Assembly: GCF_030127145.1 (NCBI RefSeq)
Contig: NZ_CP126160.1
Location: 62,001-126,000, forward strand
Length of the DNA: 64,000 bases
Reading direction: 5' to 3'
From: Halobaculum halobium
GTDB lineage: Archaea; Halobacteriota; Halobacteria; Halobacteriales; Haloferacaceae
Below, in pieces: positions 8,584 to 18,500 of this stretch (the first letter of the stretch is position 1; the number at the start of each line of letters is the position of its first letter). Below the pieces are notes generated by a model. That model did no database searches. It was not told the origin of the DNA and saw only the letters and a program-made list of their open reading frames with translations. A program made the translations under genes and the position numbers.

Positions 8584-10272
8584 ATGACTACCAGCATCAA
8601 CCCACTCCAGCGACTATTCGCAGAACTCGGCGCAGTTATCACAGTTGGTGGGCTCTACATCAACCTCTTCGAGATTCGATTCGTTGAGCTCACTACCCTA
8701 CAGTTATGGCTCGTCTCACTGCTAGCCGGCCTCGCGTTTCTTTGGGGCTACCACGGAATCGATGAGTCCGACCACACCCACAGCGCTCTCGTGAAGCACC
8801 GGGTATTACTTCCGGGCTCCCGCGCTGGAAAAGACGCGTTCAAACAACTGGCTAAGCGCATTCCATCACTGGACTATGTAGTGAAGTTCTTTGAGGAGAA
8901 CCGTTCGCGTCAGCAAGCTCTCCGAGTCGTTGACGATTTTGTGACTATCGCCTTCGATGAACTCGCTATGGATGAGTCACTCCGCCCGTCGGTTGACGAG
9001 ATAGATCAGATGGCGGATACTATCTCAACTGACACCACACACCTGAAACGCGATGGGTACCGCCTACTTGCGGAATCAGTTTTCGCGAACGAACCCGATG
9101 AACAGCGGTACATCCGTCTGATTCTCGTCCTGTGCCGAGAGTACATCAAGGCAGACGATACCCTCGAAACAGGCGAGACAATCCACGATCTACAATCGGG
9201 TATCTCCCGGGCACTATCGGCGTCCGGCTGTGACTTCGAGCAGTGGAACGATACAGCCGAGAAGCTCCTCGCAGCGTACGGCACCGCCTACGACGCAATC
9301 CACCACGACGAACCACTTTCGTCTGACCCACTCGACGGAACACCGGCTGAACCACCGAAAGAGTACTACGACGATTTCCTAGAGTACTTCCTACCGTTTC
9401 GTGACCGGAACGCCCTCTCCGAAGAACTCGTCGCCACCATCATCGACGTTGTTGACCGGGGCGAGCTGGATCAATCCGCGGTCGCAAGAGATGTCGAGCA
9501 AAAAATCCAGATCGAGCGGAAACGGGTAAGAGACGAACTCAATACACGGGATGCATACCTGCTTTTATCGCTGGATGCCGGGCTCTCGAAAAGCTCCAGC
9601 GGAAACGCTCGAGAGCGCGTCTATAACCGCTTTCCGGACCACATACAATTCGGACGAACAAAGAACAAAAACGACGTTTCCGCGCTTCCAGAAGACATCT
9701 ACCTTACCACGGATGTCATCTTCACCGACCGTGACTACGAAGGCCCGAATGACTTCTTAGAGAACGTCACGGAGTTGATTCCCGATGATGAACTGGACGG
9801 GGGATTGGTGAGTGCCTACGAACTCAAAGTGGAGACGCCCGCGTATGAGCCCTCCAAGGAAGCAGCGCGCAAACACCTGCCTCAGTGGACACGCGATTCT
9901 GTGAATGCAATTGAGTTCCTCGAGACTGGCGATAGCTCACGTGCTGTAACTGAGGTGGCAATCGACAACCTACTCGGAAAGAAGATTCGAGTCCGTGACC
10001 TGCTCGCTGCTATCCCTGTGAATGTCTTTGTTGATGCCCCACCGAACCAGCGAGAGGTCGTTGATGCCGCCTATGAGGATGTGAAGGAGGAACTCGGTGT
10101 GGGCGAGCTGTACGACTGGGGGAAGTTCGATGTCGACGATATTGCACCGCTTCTCATCGAGACAGACACAGACCGCAATGGTGAACGTGTAGCGACGAAT
10201 GAGGAGTGGGAGGAGATTGCAGAGCAGATGATTGAGAGTGCACGCGAGTGTGAGCGCGCTGCACGTTCGTAG
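8584..10272 (+). CDS. Membrane-anchored protein of unknown function
   Basis: Two hydrophobic segments occupy roughly residues 14-30 and 38-55 (ELGAVITVGGLYI; LWLVSLLAGLAFLWGY), followed by about 500 hydrophilic acidic residues predicted to be cytoplasmic. I recognise no catalytic motif. An in-frame ATG at 8470 would add 38 residues of poor, non-haloarchaeal composition; the ATG at 8584 gives a sensible N-terminus and is preferred. A hairpin overlaps the stop codon, and the next gene has its own TATA box, so this is probably a monocistron. Its place between the integrase and a putative signalling operon makes it accessory. An effector that acts at the membrane is conceivable but unsupported. 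Confidence 0.7.
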   Translation: MTTSINPLQRLFAELGAVITVGGLYINLFEIRFVELTTLQLWLVSLLAGLAFLWGYHGIDESDHTHSALVKHRVLLPGSRAGKDAFKQLAKRIPSLDYVVKFFEENRSRQQALRVVDDFVTIAFDELAMDESLRPSVDEIDQMADTISTDTTHLKRDGYRLLAESVFANEPDEQRYIRLILVLCREYIKADDTLETGETIHDLQSGISRALSASGCDFEQWNDTAEKLLAAYGTAYDAIHHDEPLSSDPLDGTPAEPPKEYYDDFLEYFLPFRDRNALSEELVATIIDVVDRGELDQSAVARDVEQKIQIERKRVRDELNTRDAYLLLSLDAGLSKSSSGNARERVYNRFPDHIQFGRTKNKNDVSALPEDIYLTTDVIFTDRDYEGPNDFLENVTELIPDDELDGGLVSAYELKVETPAYEPSKEAARKHLPQWTRDSVNAIEFLETGDSSRAVTEVAIDNLLGKKIRVRDLLAAIPVNVFVDAPPNQREVVDAAYEDVKEELGVGELYDWGKFDVDDIAPLLIETDTDRNGERVATNEEWEEIAEQMIESARECERAARS

Positions 10273-10288
10273 TTGGAAACAACCAACT
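10271..10288 (+). terminator. Hairpin at the end of the membrane-protein gene
   Basis: AGTTGG-AAACAA-CCAACT overlaps the TAG stop and is followed by a pyrimidine-rich tract (TCCGTTTCTTCC). The remaining 200 nt to the next start hold only its promoter. Confidence 0.45.
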
Positions 10289-10462
10289 TCCGTTTCTTCC
10301 AGTACTTGCGCCAAAACAACTCACACCCCTGATACTGAAGGATATCAATCTGGTCTGATCGCTGGAACCTTGCACAATTCCTTTCTTTTGCAACTACCGT
10401 GAGAGGGTTGGGCGGAGAGATTCTCAATTTTAAGGGCTTCTAGAGGCTTCGCTGGTCCAGAG

Positions 10463-10468
10463 TTATAC
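10463..10468 (+). promoter_or_regulatory. TATA-like box of the ADP-ribosylglycohydrolase operon
   Basis: TTATAC lies 24-29 nt upstream of the ATG at 10492, the spacing expected for a leaderless haloarchaeal transcript beginning at or next to the start codon. Confidence 0.55.
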
Positions 10469-10491
10469 GGGTGGGATGACATCGTGATTCC

Positions 10492-12342
10492 ATGACAATT
10501 GAACGTAACGCAGAGGGATGTCTCCTCGGGTTGGCCTGCGGTGACGCACTAGGTCGACCAGTCGAATTCAAGAGCGTCGAGGAGATCGCATCCCAGCACG
10601 GCGAAGTGACGGAGATGCTCGGTCACGGCACGCACGGCCAGCCCCCGGGGACGATCACTGACGACACTGAGATGGCGCTCTGTATCGCGGAGAGTCTCGT
10701 CGACCGCCGTGGATTCGATCCGGCCGATGTGGCGGATCGATTCGTCGACTGGCTTGATTCTGATCCATTCGATATCGGACTGATGACGCGCGATTCCCTG
10801 TCACAGATCAGGCAGGGAACGTCGTGGGACGACGCTGGCGCGGACGTCTGGGAATCGCGGCCTGAGGGTTCTAACGCCGGCAACGGGAGCGTGATGCGAT
10901 GTGCGCCGCACGCTATCGCGTTTCGGCACTTCGATGTAGAACTCACCCAGGTCAGTCAGCTTTCGTCGGCGATCACACATGCCGACCCGCGTTGCCAGTG
11001 GGGCTGTGTGATTCTCAACCGGACGCTTGCAAACCTGATTCGCGACGAACGCGACCCACTCGGGACCGCGCTCAAGGATACCCATAGAGCTCCCGACGAA
11101 CTTCGAACGGCACTCACTCAGGTGCAGGAAGTCGTCACTGTCGACCGCGACTCGGCAGCGTTCGAAGCCCAGCTTGCGACTACTGGATACGTCGTCAACT
11201 CGCTCCAGGCTGGGCTCTACTATGGTTTGACCGCTGAGTCCGCCGAAACAGCGATCGTTCAGGCGGTGAACAGCGGTGGCGACACGGACACTGTCGGTGC
11301 GATCGCCGGCGCTGTCGCTGGCGCTCGATTCGGATCGACCGATATACCGAATCGATGGACGGAAGAGATCGAGGAATCTGACCGCCTCAAGCGATTAGCG
11401 CAGCGATTGCTGACGATTCGGATACAGATTCCTGGTAGAGGATGCACGACTATGGATGACGGTACCCTCATCTTCAAGGAACGGACTATCGAGGGACCTG
11501 CGTACATTTCCGCTCGCGAATTTCAGGAGGCGACCATCGGACACCGTCCTCATCCCGCGCCACATCGCACTATCAGAACCGAGTACCACGATCTGACGCC
11601 GGCGACAGCTGCGATGCTCGACTGGGAACGGCGAGCGTACGCGGTCGACAGTGGTCGATGTTCCACCTACGCTGGCCCACAAATTGATCTCGATGAGGAA
11701 CCGGGCTTCTCGCAGCCGACGCTCGTCCCTGTGCCACAGTATCCGTTCGTCGACGCCTTCGATGAACTTCCCGAACAAGACCAGCAACGAATCATGCGTG
11801 ACGGGCAGGCAGCAGCGGATGCATTCGTTCGGGCGTACGCGGCGTTCGCAGGGATTCGGCACCCGATAACCGAAACCGAGACCGACACAGTCGGCATCGA
11901 ACGCATGGATCCGATTGCCGGGTCGACGCGAGTGCTAGTCGGCACGTTCGCCGACGCCGGCGAAGCACTGTTGCGAAGCAACGAGAGCGGTGGCTACGAC
12001 TCGCCAGCGGAGATCGAAGCAACCTTCGATATCTCGGTCGCTGAGGAGGTCATTGCTGACCACCCACGTGCCGTCTACGAAGTTGCCGAGATCTTCCCGC
12101 AATTAGCAAGCGGTACGAGCGCTATTCTGGATTACCTCACGCAGATTCGTCCCCCGCAGCAGCAACAGACGTTGACGGACACCAGTCCAGAGGCTCAACT
12201 TGCGGACCTCCGCGATAAGGCCCAAACGATGGTCGGAGAACTCCACGTCATGTACGAATCGCTTCGACGAGTAGCTGTCCGGCATCCAGAGATCGAGCAC
12301 GAGCAATGGCAAGATAGCACCGCTCAGTCGGGGGGTCGATGA
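10492..12342 (+). CDS. ADP-ribosylglycohydrolase (DraG/ARH family) fused to an unknown C-terminal region
   Basis: Residues 1 to about 305 are a full DraG/ARH domain: GCLLGLACGDALGRPVEF at the N-terminus, the metal-binding TDDTEMAL near 56-62, GNGSVMR near 130, THADPRC near 165, and the second metal cluster GGDTDTVGAIAGA near 261-273. These Asp/Thr residues hold two divalent ions, so an active hydrolase that removes ADP-ribose from proteins, nucleic acid or a small molecule is expected. Residues 311-616 form a second region without a motif I recognise. The gene leads an operon: 3 nt separate it from a CARF-like gene, which overlaps a PIN nuclease gene. No ADP-ribosyltransferase partner is visible nearby. 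Confidence 0.85.
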   Translation: MTIERNAEGCLLGLACGDALGRPVEFKSVEEIASQHGEVTEMLGHGTHGQPPGTITDDTEMALCIAESLVDRRGFDPADVADRFVDWLDSDPFDIGLMTRDSLSQIRQGTSWDDAGADVWESRPEGSNAGNGSVMRCAPHAIAFRHFDVELTQVSQLSSAITHADPRCQWGCVILNRTLANLIRDERDPLGTALKDTHRAPDELRTALTQVQEVVTVDRDSAAFEAQLATTGYVVNSLQAGLYYGLTAESAETAIVQAVNSGGDTDTVGAIAGAVAGARFGSTDIPNRWTEEIEESDRLKRLAQRLLTIRIQIPGRGCTTMDDGTLIFKERTIEGPAYISAREFQEATIGHRPHPAPHRTIRTEYHDLTPATAAMLDWERRAYAVDSGRCSTYAGPQIDLDEEPGFSQPTLVPVPQYPFVDAFDELPEQDQQRIMRDGQAAADAFVRAYAAFAGIRHPITETETDTVGIERMDPIAGSTRVLVGTFADAGEALLRSNESGGYDSPAEIEATFDISVAEEVIADHPRAVYEVAEIFPQLASGTSAILDYLTQIRPPQQQQTLTDTSPEAQLADLRDKAQTMVGELHVMYESLRRVAVRHPEIEHEQWQDSTAQSGGR

Positions 12343-12345
12343 GCA

Positions 12346-12819
12346 ATGGTCGATGCGTGGCTCACAACTATGAGCACGAACCTGGAGGCGGTCATCAATC
12401 CTCTCATCGCGGCCTGTGAAGAGGGATTCCTCCCCGACGAACTGTACGTGCTGGAGAATCCTGGGGTCGGTGACCAGTTCGACGACATCACGTCCATGAT
12501 GGAGCGTGTTGTCGTCGAATACGGCGGTGAGGACCCGGACCTCTCCGTGACGAACCTTGAGACGGAGACTGATTTTCAGGGTATCGTCGATCACTTCCGT
12601 GAACCGATCGCCCAGATACAGGATGAGGGGGGTACGGCGGCGGTCGACGTCACCCCTGGTCGAAAGTTCATGTCGGCGATCGCGTTTCAGGCGGGGATTC
12701 AGTTCGAGGCCGACCACGTCTTCTATCTCTACGTCTCGAACAACCGCTTCTACGGCCGATTGTACCCCGATGTCCCCAGACCAGTTGTCGAACTCGTCGA
12801 CTTCCAGGAGGTCTTCTAA
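12346..12819 (+). CDS. CARF-like nucleotide-sensor protein
   Basis: The 157-residue protein reads as a single Rossmann-like CARF domain. NLEAVINPLIAACEEGFLP and ELYVLEN form the first strand-helix-strand; DDITSMMERVVVEYG follows; then AAVDVTPGRKFMSAIAFQAG (D101) corresponds to the D-x-T-x-G-x-K-x-M ligand loop of CRISPR-associated CARF proteins; the strand DHVFYLYVSN comes next. CARF domains bind cyclic oligoadenylates or related nucleotides. No effector domain is fused here; the next gene, a PIN nuclease, overlaps its stop by one base (TAATG) and has a GGAGG 7 nt before its ATG. The pair is therefore probably a split sensor-effector. CARF is assigned from motif and fold order only. Confidence 0.65.
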   Translation: MVDAWLTTMSTNLEAVINPLIAACEEGFLPDELYVLENPGVGDQFDDITSMMERVVVEYGGEDPDLSVTNLETETDFQGIVDHFREPIAQIQDEGGTAAVDVTPGRKFMSAIAFQAGIQFEADHVFYLYVSNNRFYGRLYPDVPRPVVELVDFQEVF

Positions 12820-13862
12820 TGCAGCTTGCTCGCCACCACATCACGCACCTCCTCAACGCGCTGTACACGGAGGGCATTACGTCGGTTAGTGTTCGGCACC
12901 CGTGTGAGGAGATCGGAGAACTCCTCGAAATCGACCTTTCCGATCCCGTCGCAACCACGGTCCGATTCACGCAGGGCGCGCTCACGTACCAGGATTCCCG
13001 CGAGGAACTCCACACGACATACGGCGAACAGGCATACGACGACCTGCCTGACAAGGATACCTACATCCGAGCGCTCGTTGCTGGTGGCCTTATCGACACC
13101 GAAAACCGCGAGGACGTGGAGACGTTCTTCCGCCGACAGGGGTATCCCGATCTTGACGCTGGCCATCAGCCTGTGGCCTTGGGCATCGATACGAACCTCC
13201 TCGCCTGGCGGATGCCGGATGTACTCCGACTGGATCCGGAGCGATACAGTGACGACAAGGGACGAAACCCAGTCAATGGCTTTGCCCTCGCGACGGGTAT
13301 CTACGAGGAACTCAACTGGCATTACAATCACTACGAGACGCGAGCCCTCGAGGATGCGTTCGGCTCCGAGTTCGCGCGTCTGGACAATCAGCCGGCTGGG
13401 GCCAATCGTGAAGGGTTCCTCGGGCTCTATGAGTACCGCCGTCTCCGCGACCATCGGTATGCGGATACGATCGAGAGTGAGACGGGCGACGAAGCCATCG
13501 TAGACGCCTACGCGGAGTACGACCAAGATAGTCGAAAGCGAGTAATTCTCCTTAGCAATGACCACGGGTTCGTCGAGCTGGCTCGTGAGGAGGGGGTACT
13601 CGCACAGCATGTGAGCTTCCCAGTTGACATTCCACGGAAGGTGACCGTTACATGGGATGAACTGCAGGATACGCTCTACACGCTCTCGGTGCTGTTCGGC
13701 GTTCTGCGACTCCCAAAGGTAACGCTATACGGGGTGTGGAACGGCAAATCTGGGGAGGATTGGCAACGCCGGCGTCTGGATATCGATTGCCGAAGCGAGA
13801 ACGTTCGTGAGAAACTGCGACGTGATCGTGCAGTCACAACCGAATACGAGGCGACGAAATGA
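12819..13862 (+). CDS. PIN-domain nuclease, predicted effector
   Basis: 347 residues. From about residue 118 it follows the PIN pattern: ALGIDTNLLAW with D124, an acidic helix IYEELNWHYNHYETR with E163/E164, and VILLSNDHGFVELA with D248. These acidic residues coordinate metal for single-stranded RNA cleavage in PIN nucleases. Residues 1-115 form a separate helical domain, possibly a sensor contact; the C-terminal 80 residues are unassigned. It is translated with the CARF-like gene by stop-start overlap and followed after 56 nt by a phosphoesterase gene with its own GGAGGT ribosome-binding site. RNase activity triggered by the CARF-like partner is inferred. Confidence 0.75.
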   Translation: MQLARHHITHLLNALYTEGITSVSVRHPCEEIGELLEIDLSDPVATTVRFTQGALTYQDSREELHTTYGEQAYDDLPDKDTYIRALVAGGLIDTENREDVETFFRRQGYPDLDAGHQPVALGIDTNLLAWRMPDVLRLDPERYSDDKGRNPVNGFALATGIYEELNWHYNHYETRALEDAFGSEFARLDNQPAGANREGFLGLYEYRRLRDHRYADTIESETGDEAIVDAYAEYDQDSRKRVILLSNDHGFVELAREEGVLAQHVSFPVDIPRKVTVTWDELQDTLYTLSVLFGVLRLPKVTLYGVWNGKSGEDWQRRRLDIDCRSENVREKLRRDRAVTTEYEATK

Positions 13863-13918
13863 GCTTCATCCCAAAATTGTCGGAAAACATTTTGACGAAC
13901 ACGGAGGTCTGATCGATA

Positions 13919-15328
13919 ATGGGTAACTCAGGTGGTCAGACTTTTTGGGCTACGATTGACCGGATCAGTAATCAAGGGAATGGCGTAGTCGAGAAGGACG
14001 ACGGCGGCCATTTCATTGTCGGTCCAGTCCGGGAAGAGGCGGTAGGGAGGACGGTCGAAGTTCGGATGGTTGGACCGAATGAGGCCGAACTTGTGGACTC
14101 TGATTTGCGGAAGGACGTGTACGCTGAACGAACAGAATCTACGGATTCCGACCTCTCAGAGGGCGATATCGTTTCGGGGCGTATTCTCAAGCAATCCGCC
14201 GAGGGGGTTGCTCTACTTGAGAAGGAGGGTATCCGCATCGAAGTTCCCGGAGCAGAGCTTAACGAGGAGGTCAAAATCAAAATCGAGGAAATTTCTAGAT
14301 CTAATTCACAATGGGTCACAGCTACCGGAACTCCTGTCGATCAGCACACCGCCCCGACCGGCGGCCGGGAAGGTTCAGTCATAGGCGACGTCGAACTGTA
14401 TGATGAACTGCCGACATCCTCTTCGGGAACGGTCGCTTGTCCTGTTTCCGGCTGTGAATACACCGGTGAACCAGCATCGGTGGCCGGCCATGTGAGTGGC
14501 AAGCGGGACTCACAACATGATTGGAGTCAACTTGGATACGCTGGTGCAAATGCGTACAAGCGTAAGATCTCGACTACTGGCCATGAGCTGCAGTCGCAGA
14601 CATCTCTGCTGCATCTCTCAGACTCTCATTTAGGAGCGTCACTAACCAAGACAGGAGAGTATTCGTCCGACAGCCGGTGTCTAACGGGCTTCTGTCGTGC
14701 GATAGACATCGCGATAGGGCGCGAGGTGGACGCTGTACTCAATACGGGAGATCTCTTCCATAATGACCGGCATGGTATCCCTCGCACGGTGAAAGACGCG
14801 GCACAGGATCAACTCACACGGTTGGCTGAGCGAGATATTCCCTTCTATTCGATAGACGGGGATCACGAGCGCGATGCCGGTCGAGAAGTTCTCAAAGAGT
14901 TCGAACGAGACGGGCTCGTTACGCAGCTTAACGAAACGCCACAGCTAGTCGGTCAGGGGTTGGCCCTCTATGGTCGCGATTTCACTCCAGCTACGGGATG
15001 GGAGTCTACAAGCTGGTCACCCACTTCCCCCTCCACTGATCGGTTCGGTATCGCTGCAATTCACCAATCGATCAAGCCGATTAGCAATAGTGATTGGCCC
15101 GAGTGTACGGTCGATGATGTCGTCGCAACTGTTGGGCCTCACGTCCATGTAATTGCTGCTGGGCATCTCCACCGCACGGGTATTGATTGGAACGAGGGAC
15201 TGCCATTCGTACTCGGCGGGACCACGGAGCCGCAGCGAGCCCGCCAAGCTTCGATCAAGCCCGTAGTCGGACTCTTCACTCAAGACGCGAATTCGCTTCG
15301 ACATCAGCGGGTTCAACTCACGCTTTAG
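13919..15328 (+). CDS. TRAM/OB, zinc-finger, Mre11-like metallophosphoesterase
   Basis: Domain order: TRAM-like OB fold (residues 1-65, ATIDRISNQGNGVVEKDDGG), a second small beta domain (80-140, GDIVSGRILKQSAEGVALLE), a C2H2-like zinc finger (about 175-200, VACPVSGCEY, AGHVSGKRDSQH), then a calcineurin-like phosphoesterase: LHLSDSHLG (DxH), VLNTGDLFHND, SIDGDHERD and IAAGHLHRTG. This is the motif set of SbcD/Mre11 DNA repair nucleases, except that GNH(D/E) reads GDHE, so the usual Asn is Asp. The gap to the PIN gene is 56 nt with GGAGGT 11 nt before the ATG, suggesting it belongs to the same operon. Likely substrate: nucleic acid or a cyclic nucleotide; undecided. Confidence 0.8.
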   Translation: MGNSGGQTFWATIDRISNQGNGVVEKDDGGHFIVGPVREEAVGRTVEVRMVGPNEAELVDSDLRKDVYAERTESTDSDLSEGDIVSGRILKQSAEGVALLEKEGIRIEVPGAELNEEVKIKIEEISRSNSQWVTATGTPVDQHTAPTGGREGSVIGDVELYDELPTSSSGTVACPVSGCEYTGEPASVAGHVSGKRDSQHDWSQLGYAGANAYKRKISTTGHELQSQTSLLHLSDSHLGASLTKTGEYSSDSRCLTGFCRAIDIAIGREVDAVLNTGDLFHNDRHGIPRTVKDAAQDQLTRLAERDIPFYSIDGDHERDAGREVLKEFERDGLVTQLNETPQLVGQGLALYGRDFTPATGWESTSWSPTSPSTDRFGIAAIHQSIKPISNSDWPECTVDDVVATVGPHVHVIAAGHLHRTGIDWNEGLPFVLGGTTEPQRARQASIKPVVGLFTQDANSLRHQRVQLTL

Positions 15329-15597
15329 CGCTCAAGAGAGTCAAACTGCTTCCGGATCGCCTCGCTGATCTGCTTCCTCATCGATTCAATCTCATCAGGT
15401 GACCGCTCAACATCCTATGCATCATCGAGTGTCGTGAATATGAGTAAAATCGGACACTACGATCGGTCTCCGGTTGGTTTAACGAATCGGTTGACATCCA
15501 TCGGGTTCTCGTAGCGCACCCCAAGCGAAAAAGATACAATACGTTCCTTTGACTAATTGTCCAGGCGCAATTCCGTCAGCAGTTCTATTCAGCACAA
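15329..15597. other. Non-coding gap before the BREX locus
   Basis: No gene seen. The only promoter-like stretch is the AT-rich segment around 15528-15560 (AAAAAGATACAATACG, then TTTGACTAATTG), which would give a leader of a few tens of nt for pglX1. Confidence 0.5.
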
Positions 15598-18500
15598 ATG
15601 GTACCTCTACTCGATTCCCCAGGGCTGAGCGACGAACAGCGGTCGGCGATCCGGCAGACAGTCCTCGAATCACGTGAGCAGCTCGAAACCGAGATCCAAC
15701 GTTCCCTCGAGCGTCTCGGTATCGAACGTTCTCATCGTACACCTCTTGAGGATCTACCACACCTGTCGCAGGCCGACCGGCATCAGCGACGACACGTGGA
15801 GGCAGCGATCGATCACTACTACCGTGGCGAGACAACGGCTACAGAAGCATACGATACCTACGTCACTGAGAAAGTTCGCCGGATACTGAACCGACTTATC
15901 GGGGTGAAAATTTGCGAGGTCCGCGATTTACTCGTTGGCACGCTCGATACGCAGCCTGAGTACGGCGGACGGTCGTACCTCCAATACACGGTTGGAGAAA
16001 TCGCTGGTGAACTCACGGCTGGAACGGCTGACGGACTCGAGCCTGTTCTTGAACTTGCATTTCAGGAACTTGAAGCAGAGTTAGGATCTATCTTCTCTAG
16101 GTCAAGGAGCCGCTCGATCGATATTGATCCGGCAGTCATCCGGTCGGTGACTAACGAGCTACATGCACTTGAAGACGAGATTTGGGAATCAGACGAGACG
16201 ATCGGCTGGGTGTATCAATACTTCGGCGAGGAGGAGCGGTCGGAGCTTGACAACCGGATCAACGATTCTGACGACGATTACCGAGTACATGGTGCCGATG
16301 TCGGTACTAAGACCCAGACATTTACTCCCCGCCATATCGTCGAGTGGCTCGTCGATAACTCGTTGGGGCGGCTTTGGGCAGAGATGCACCCAGATACCGT
16401 CCTGTCTGATGAGGACTACTGCTTCAACCTCGCGCCTGGTTCCGAGGGACTCCAAGAGCGACCGGTTCGCGATGTGCGCGACATCACTATCCTCGACCCT
16501 GCCTGTGGTGGCGGACATATGCTCGTCTACGCGTTCGATGTGTTGTACCAGATGTATCTCGAACAGGGTTCCGTTTCGGAGTCAAAGATTCCGCGAGCGA
16601 TCCTCCGGCATAATCTCGTGGGTGTCGATGTCGATCCAGGTGCGGCTCAACTAACTGCGCTCGCGCTCTATATCAAGGCGAAGACCCAGGCACCGGACAC
16701 CGAAATCGACCGACTCAACGTGGTTGCCGCGGACGCGACTCTTACCAACGGCGACCGGCGTTCTGAGTTGCTGTCGAATGTGTCGACGGAGTTGGAGCGT
16801 CGCGTTATCGAGGAGGTGTGGGATGCATTCAGCCGAACCCGGGAACGAGGGAGCCTCATCCGCATTGAAGATCGCATAGAGCAGGTTATGGAAGAAGAGC
16901 AGGAGGAGCTCGATGATCTTCGCCCCTCGGATGAGGCCAAGCTCACAAGTGAGGGTATTGAGACGGACACGGAGTTCATCGTCGGTGGCGAGGCATACTC
17001 GTGGGATCGACTGAAGGACCATCTCCTCTCGGTTGTCGACGACTTAGCGATGGAGGCGCTGGAAACCTCCGATCCCGCTGCCGAGTTGGTCGCCGACGAG
17101 ATCTCGACTGGCCTTCGGCTGACGGAAGTGTTCCTCGGGAGCTATGATGTCGTCGTAACGAACCCCCCGTACTTGGTCAGCAATAAGATGGGTACGGAGC
17201 TCAAGGAGTTCGTCAAAGCGAACTACAAGGCAAGCCGCGATCTCTACTCTGCGTTCATAGAACGCTGTCTAGAGTTCGCTGACGACGATGGCTATGTCGC
17301 GATGATTACAATGGAGACGTTCATGTATCAGTACGTCTTCCGGGGATTCCGACCATTCCTTCTCGAGCGAGCAAACTTCATCGACGCGCTGCACCTGAGT
17401 AACCGCGACGAGGAGTATATGAATATCGCCTTCATCATGCAGCCGCTCGATGGTGAGCCGCGACCCTCCCGCTTCCTCCGGCTAGTAGATGCCGACGACA
17501 AGCCAGGGGCGACACGTGAGCTGATGGCGACGCTTCGCAACGAGGCTCAGTCCGAGCATGTGTACACCGTCGACCAGCGGTCGTTCACCGCGATCGATCG
17601 GTCGCCGTTCATCTACTGGTTCGGCGCCGAACTTCTTCAGCTATTCGAGGACTACGATGGCCTTGGTGATCATGACGACGTTGCAATCAAAACTGGACTC
17701 CAGACGGACGATGACGACCGCTTCGTCCGGTGCTGGTGGGAAGTTCCACGTGGCCTCCTTGGGGACCGCTACCGTTGGTACGCGATGAATGGCGATCCTG
17801 TCGACTTCTACCATTCGACCGAGAAGGTGATCGACTGGGAGAACAACGGTGCTACCGTGAAGGAGTATGACAACAGCTACGTTCGCAACCCCTCGTTCTA
17901 CGGGCGAGCCGGACTCACGTTCCGGTACAGCTCTTCGCACTTCATCGGGCGTGACCACCCTGATGGGCATATTCATTCTCATACCGCGCATATGGTTACG
18001 ACGGAGACTCGGGAGACCGATCGGACGTTGCTCGGTTACCTGAATAGTTCCCTATCAAGATACATCCTCGACGGACTGAATCCAGGATTACGCTTCGAGA
18101 AAGGTGATGTCGAGAAACTACCGTCGACGACGATCGCCGACTATCCGTCTCGACTCAGCGAACTCGCAAGTGCGGCTATAGACTCACGAAATACGTGGTT
18201 CGAACTCGTCGAGTCGAAAGTGGAGTTCGAACCCCAAACCTTCCTTAATGCGATCGGATCACTCCCATACCGACAGGAGGTGATGGAAGCCGATATCGCG
18301 ACGATCAGCCATCAGATCGATACGGTCGTGTTCGACTACTATGATATCTCCCCCGAGGAACGGAGCCGCGTTACGCAGGATTTCCCAGCACGTCACGGTG
18401 GGTACCCACACGTAACGAACGTAGGTACCATCCCCGAGACCAACGACCACCGAAATCGCGTACCGCGGGAAGAGTACGATAGCGAGGCCTACGAGAAGCT

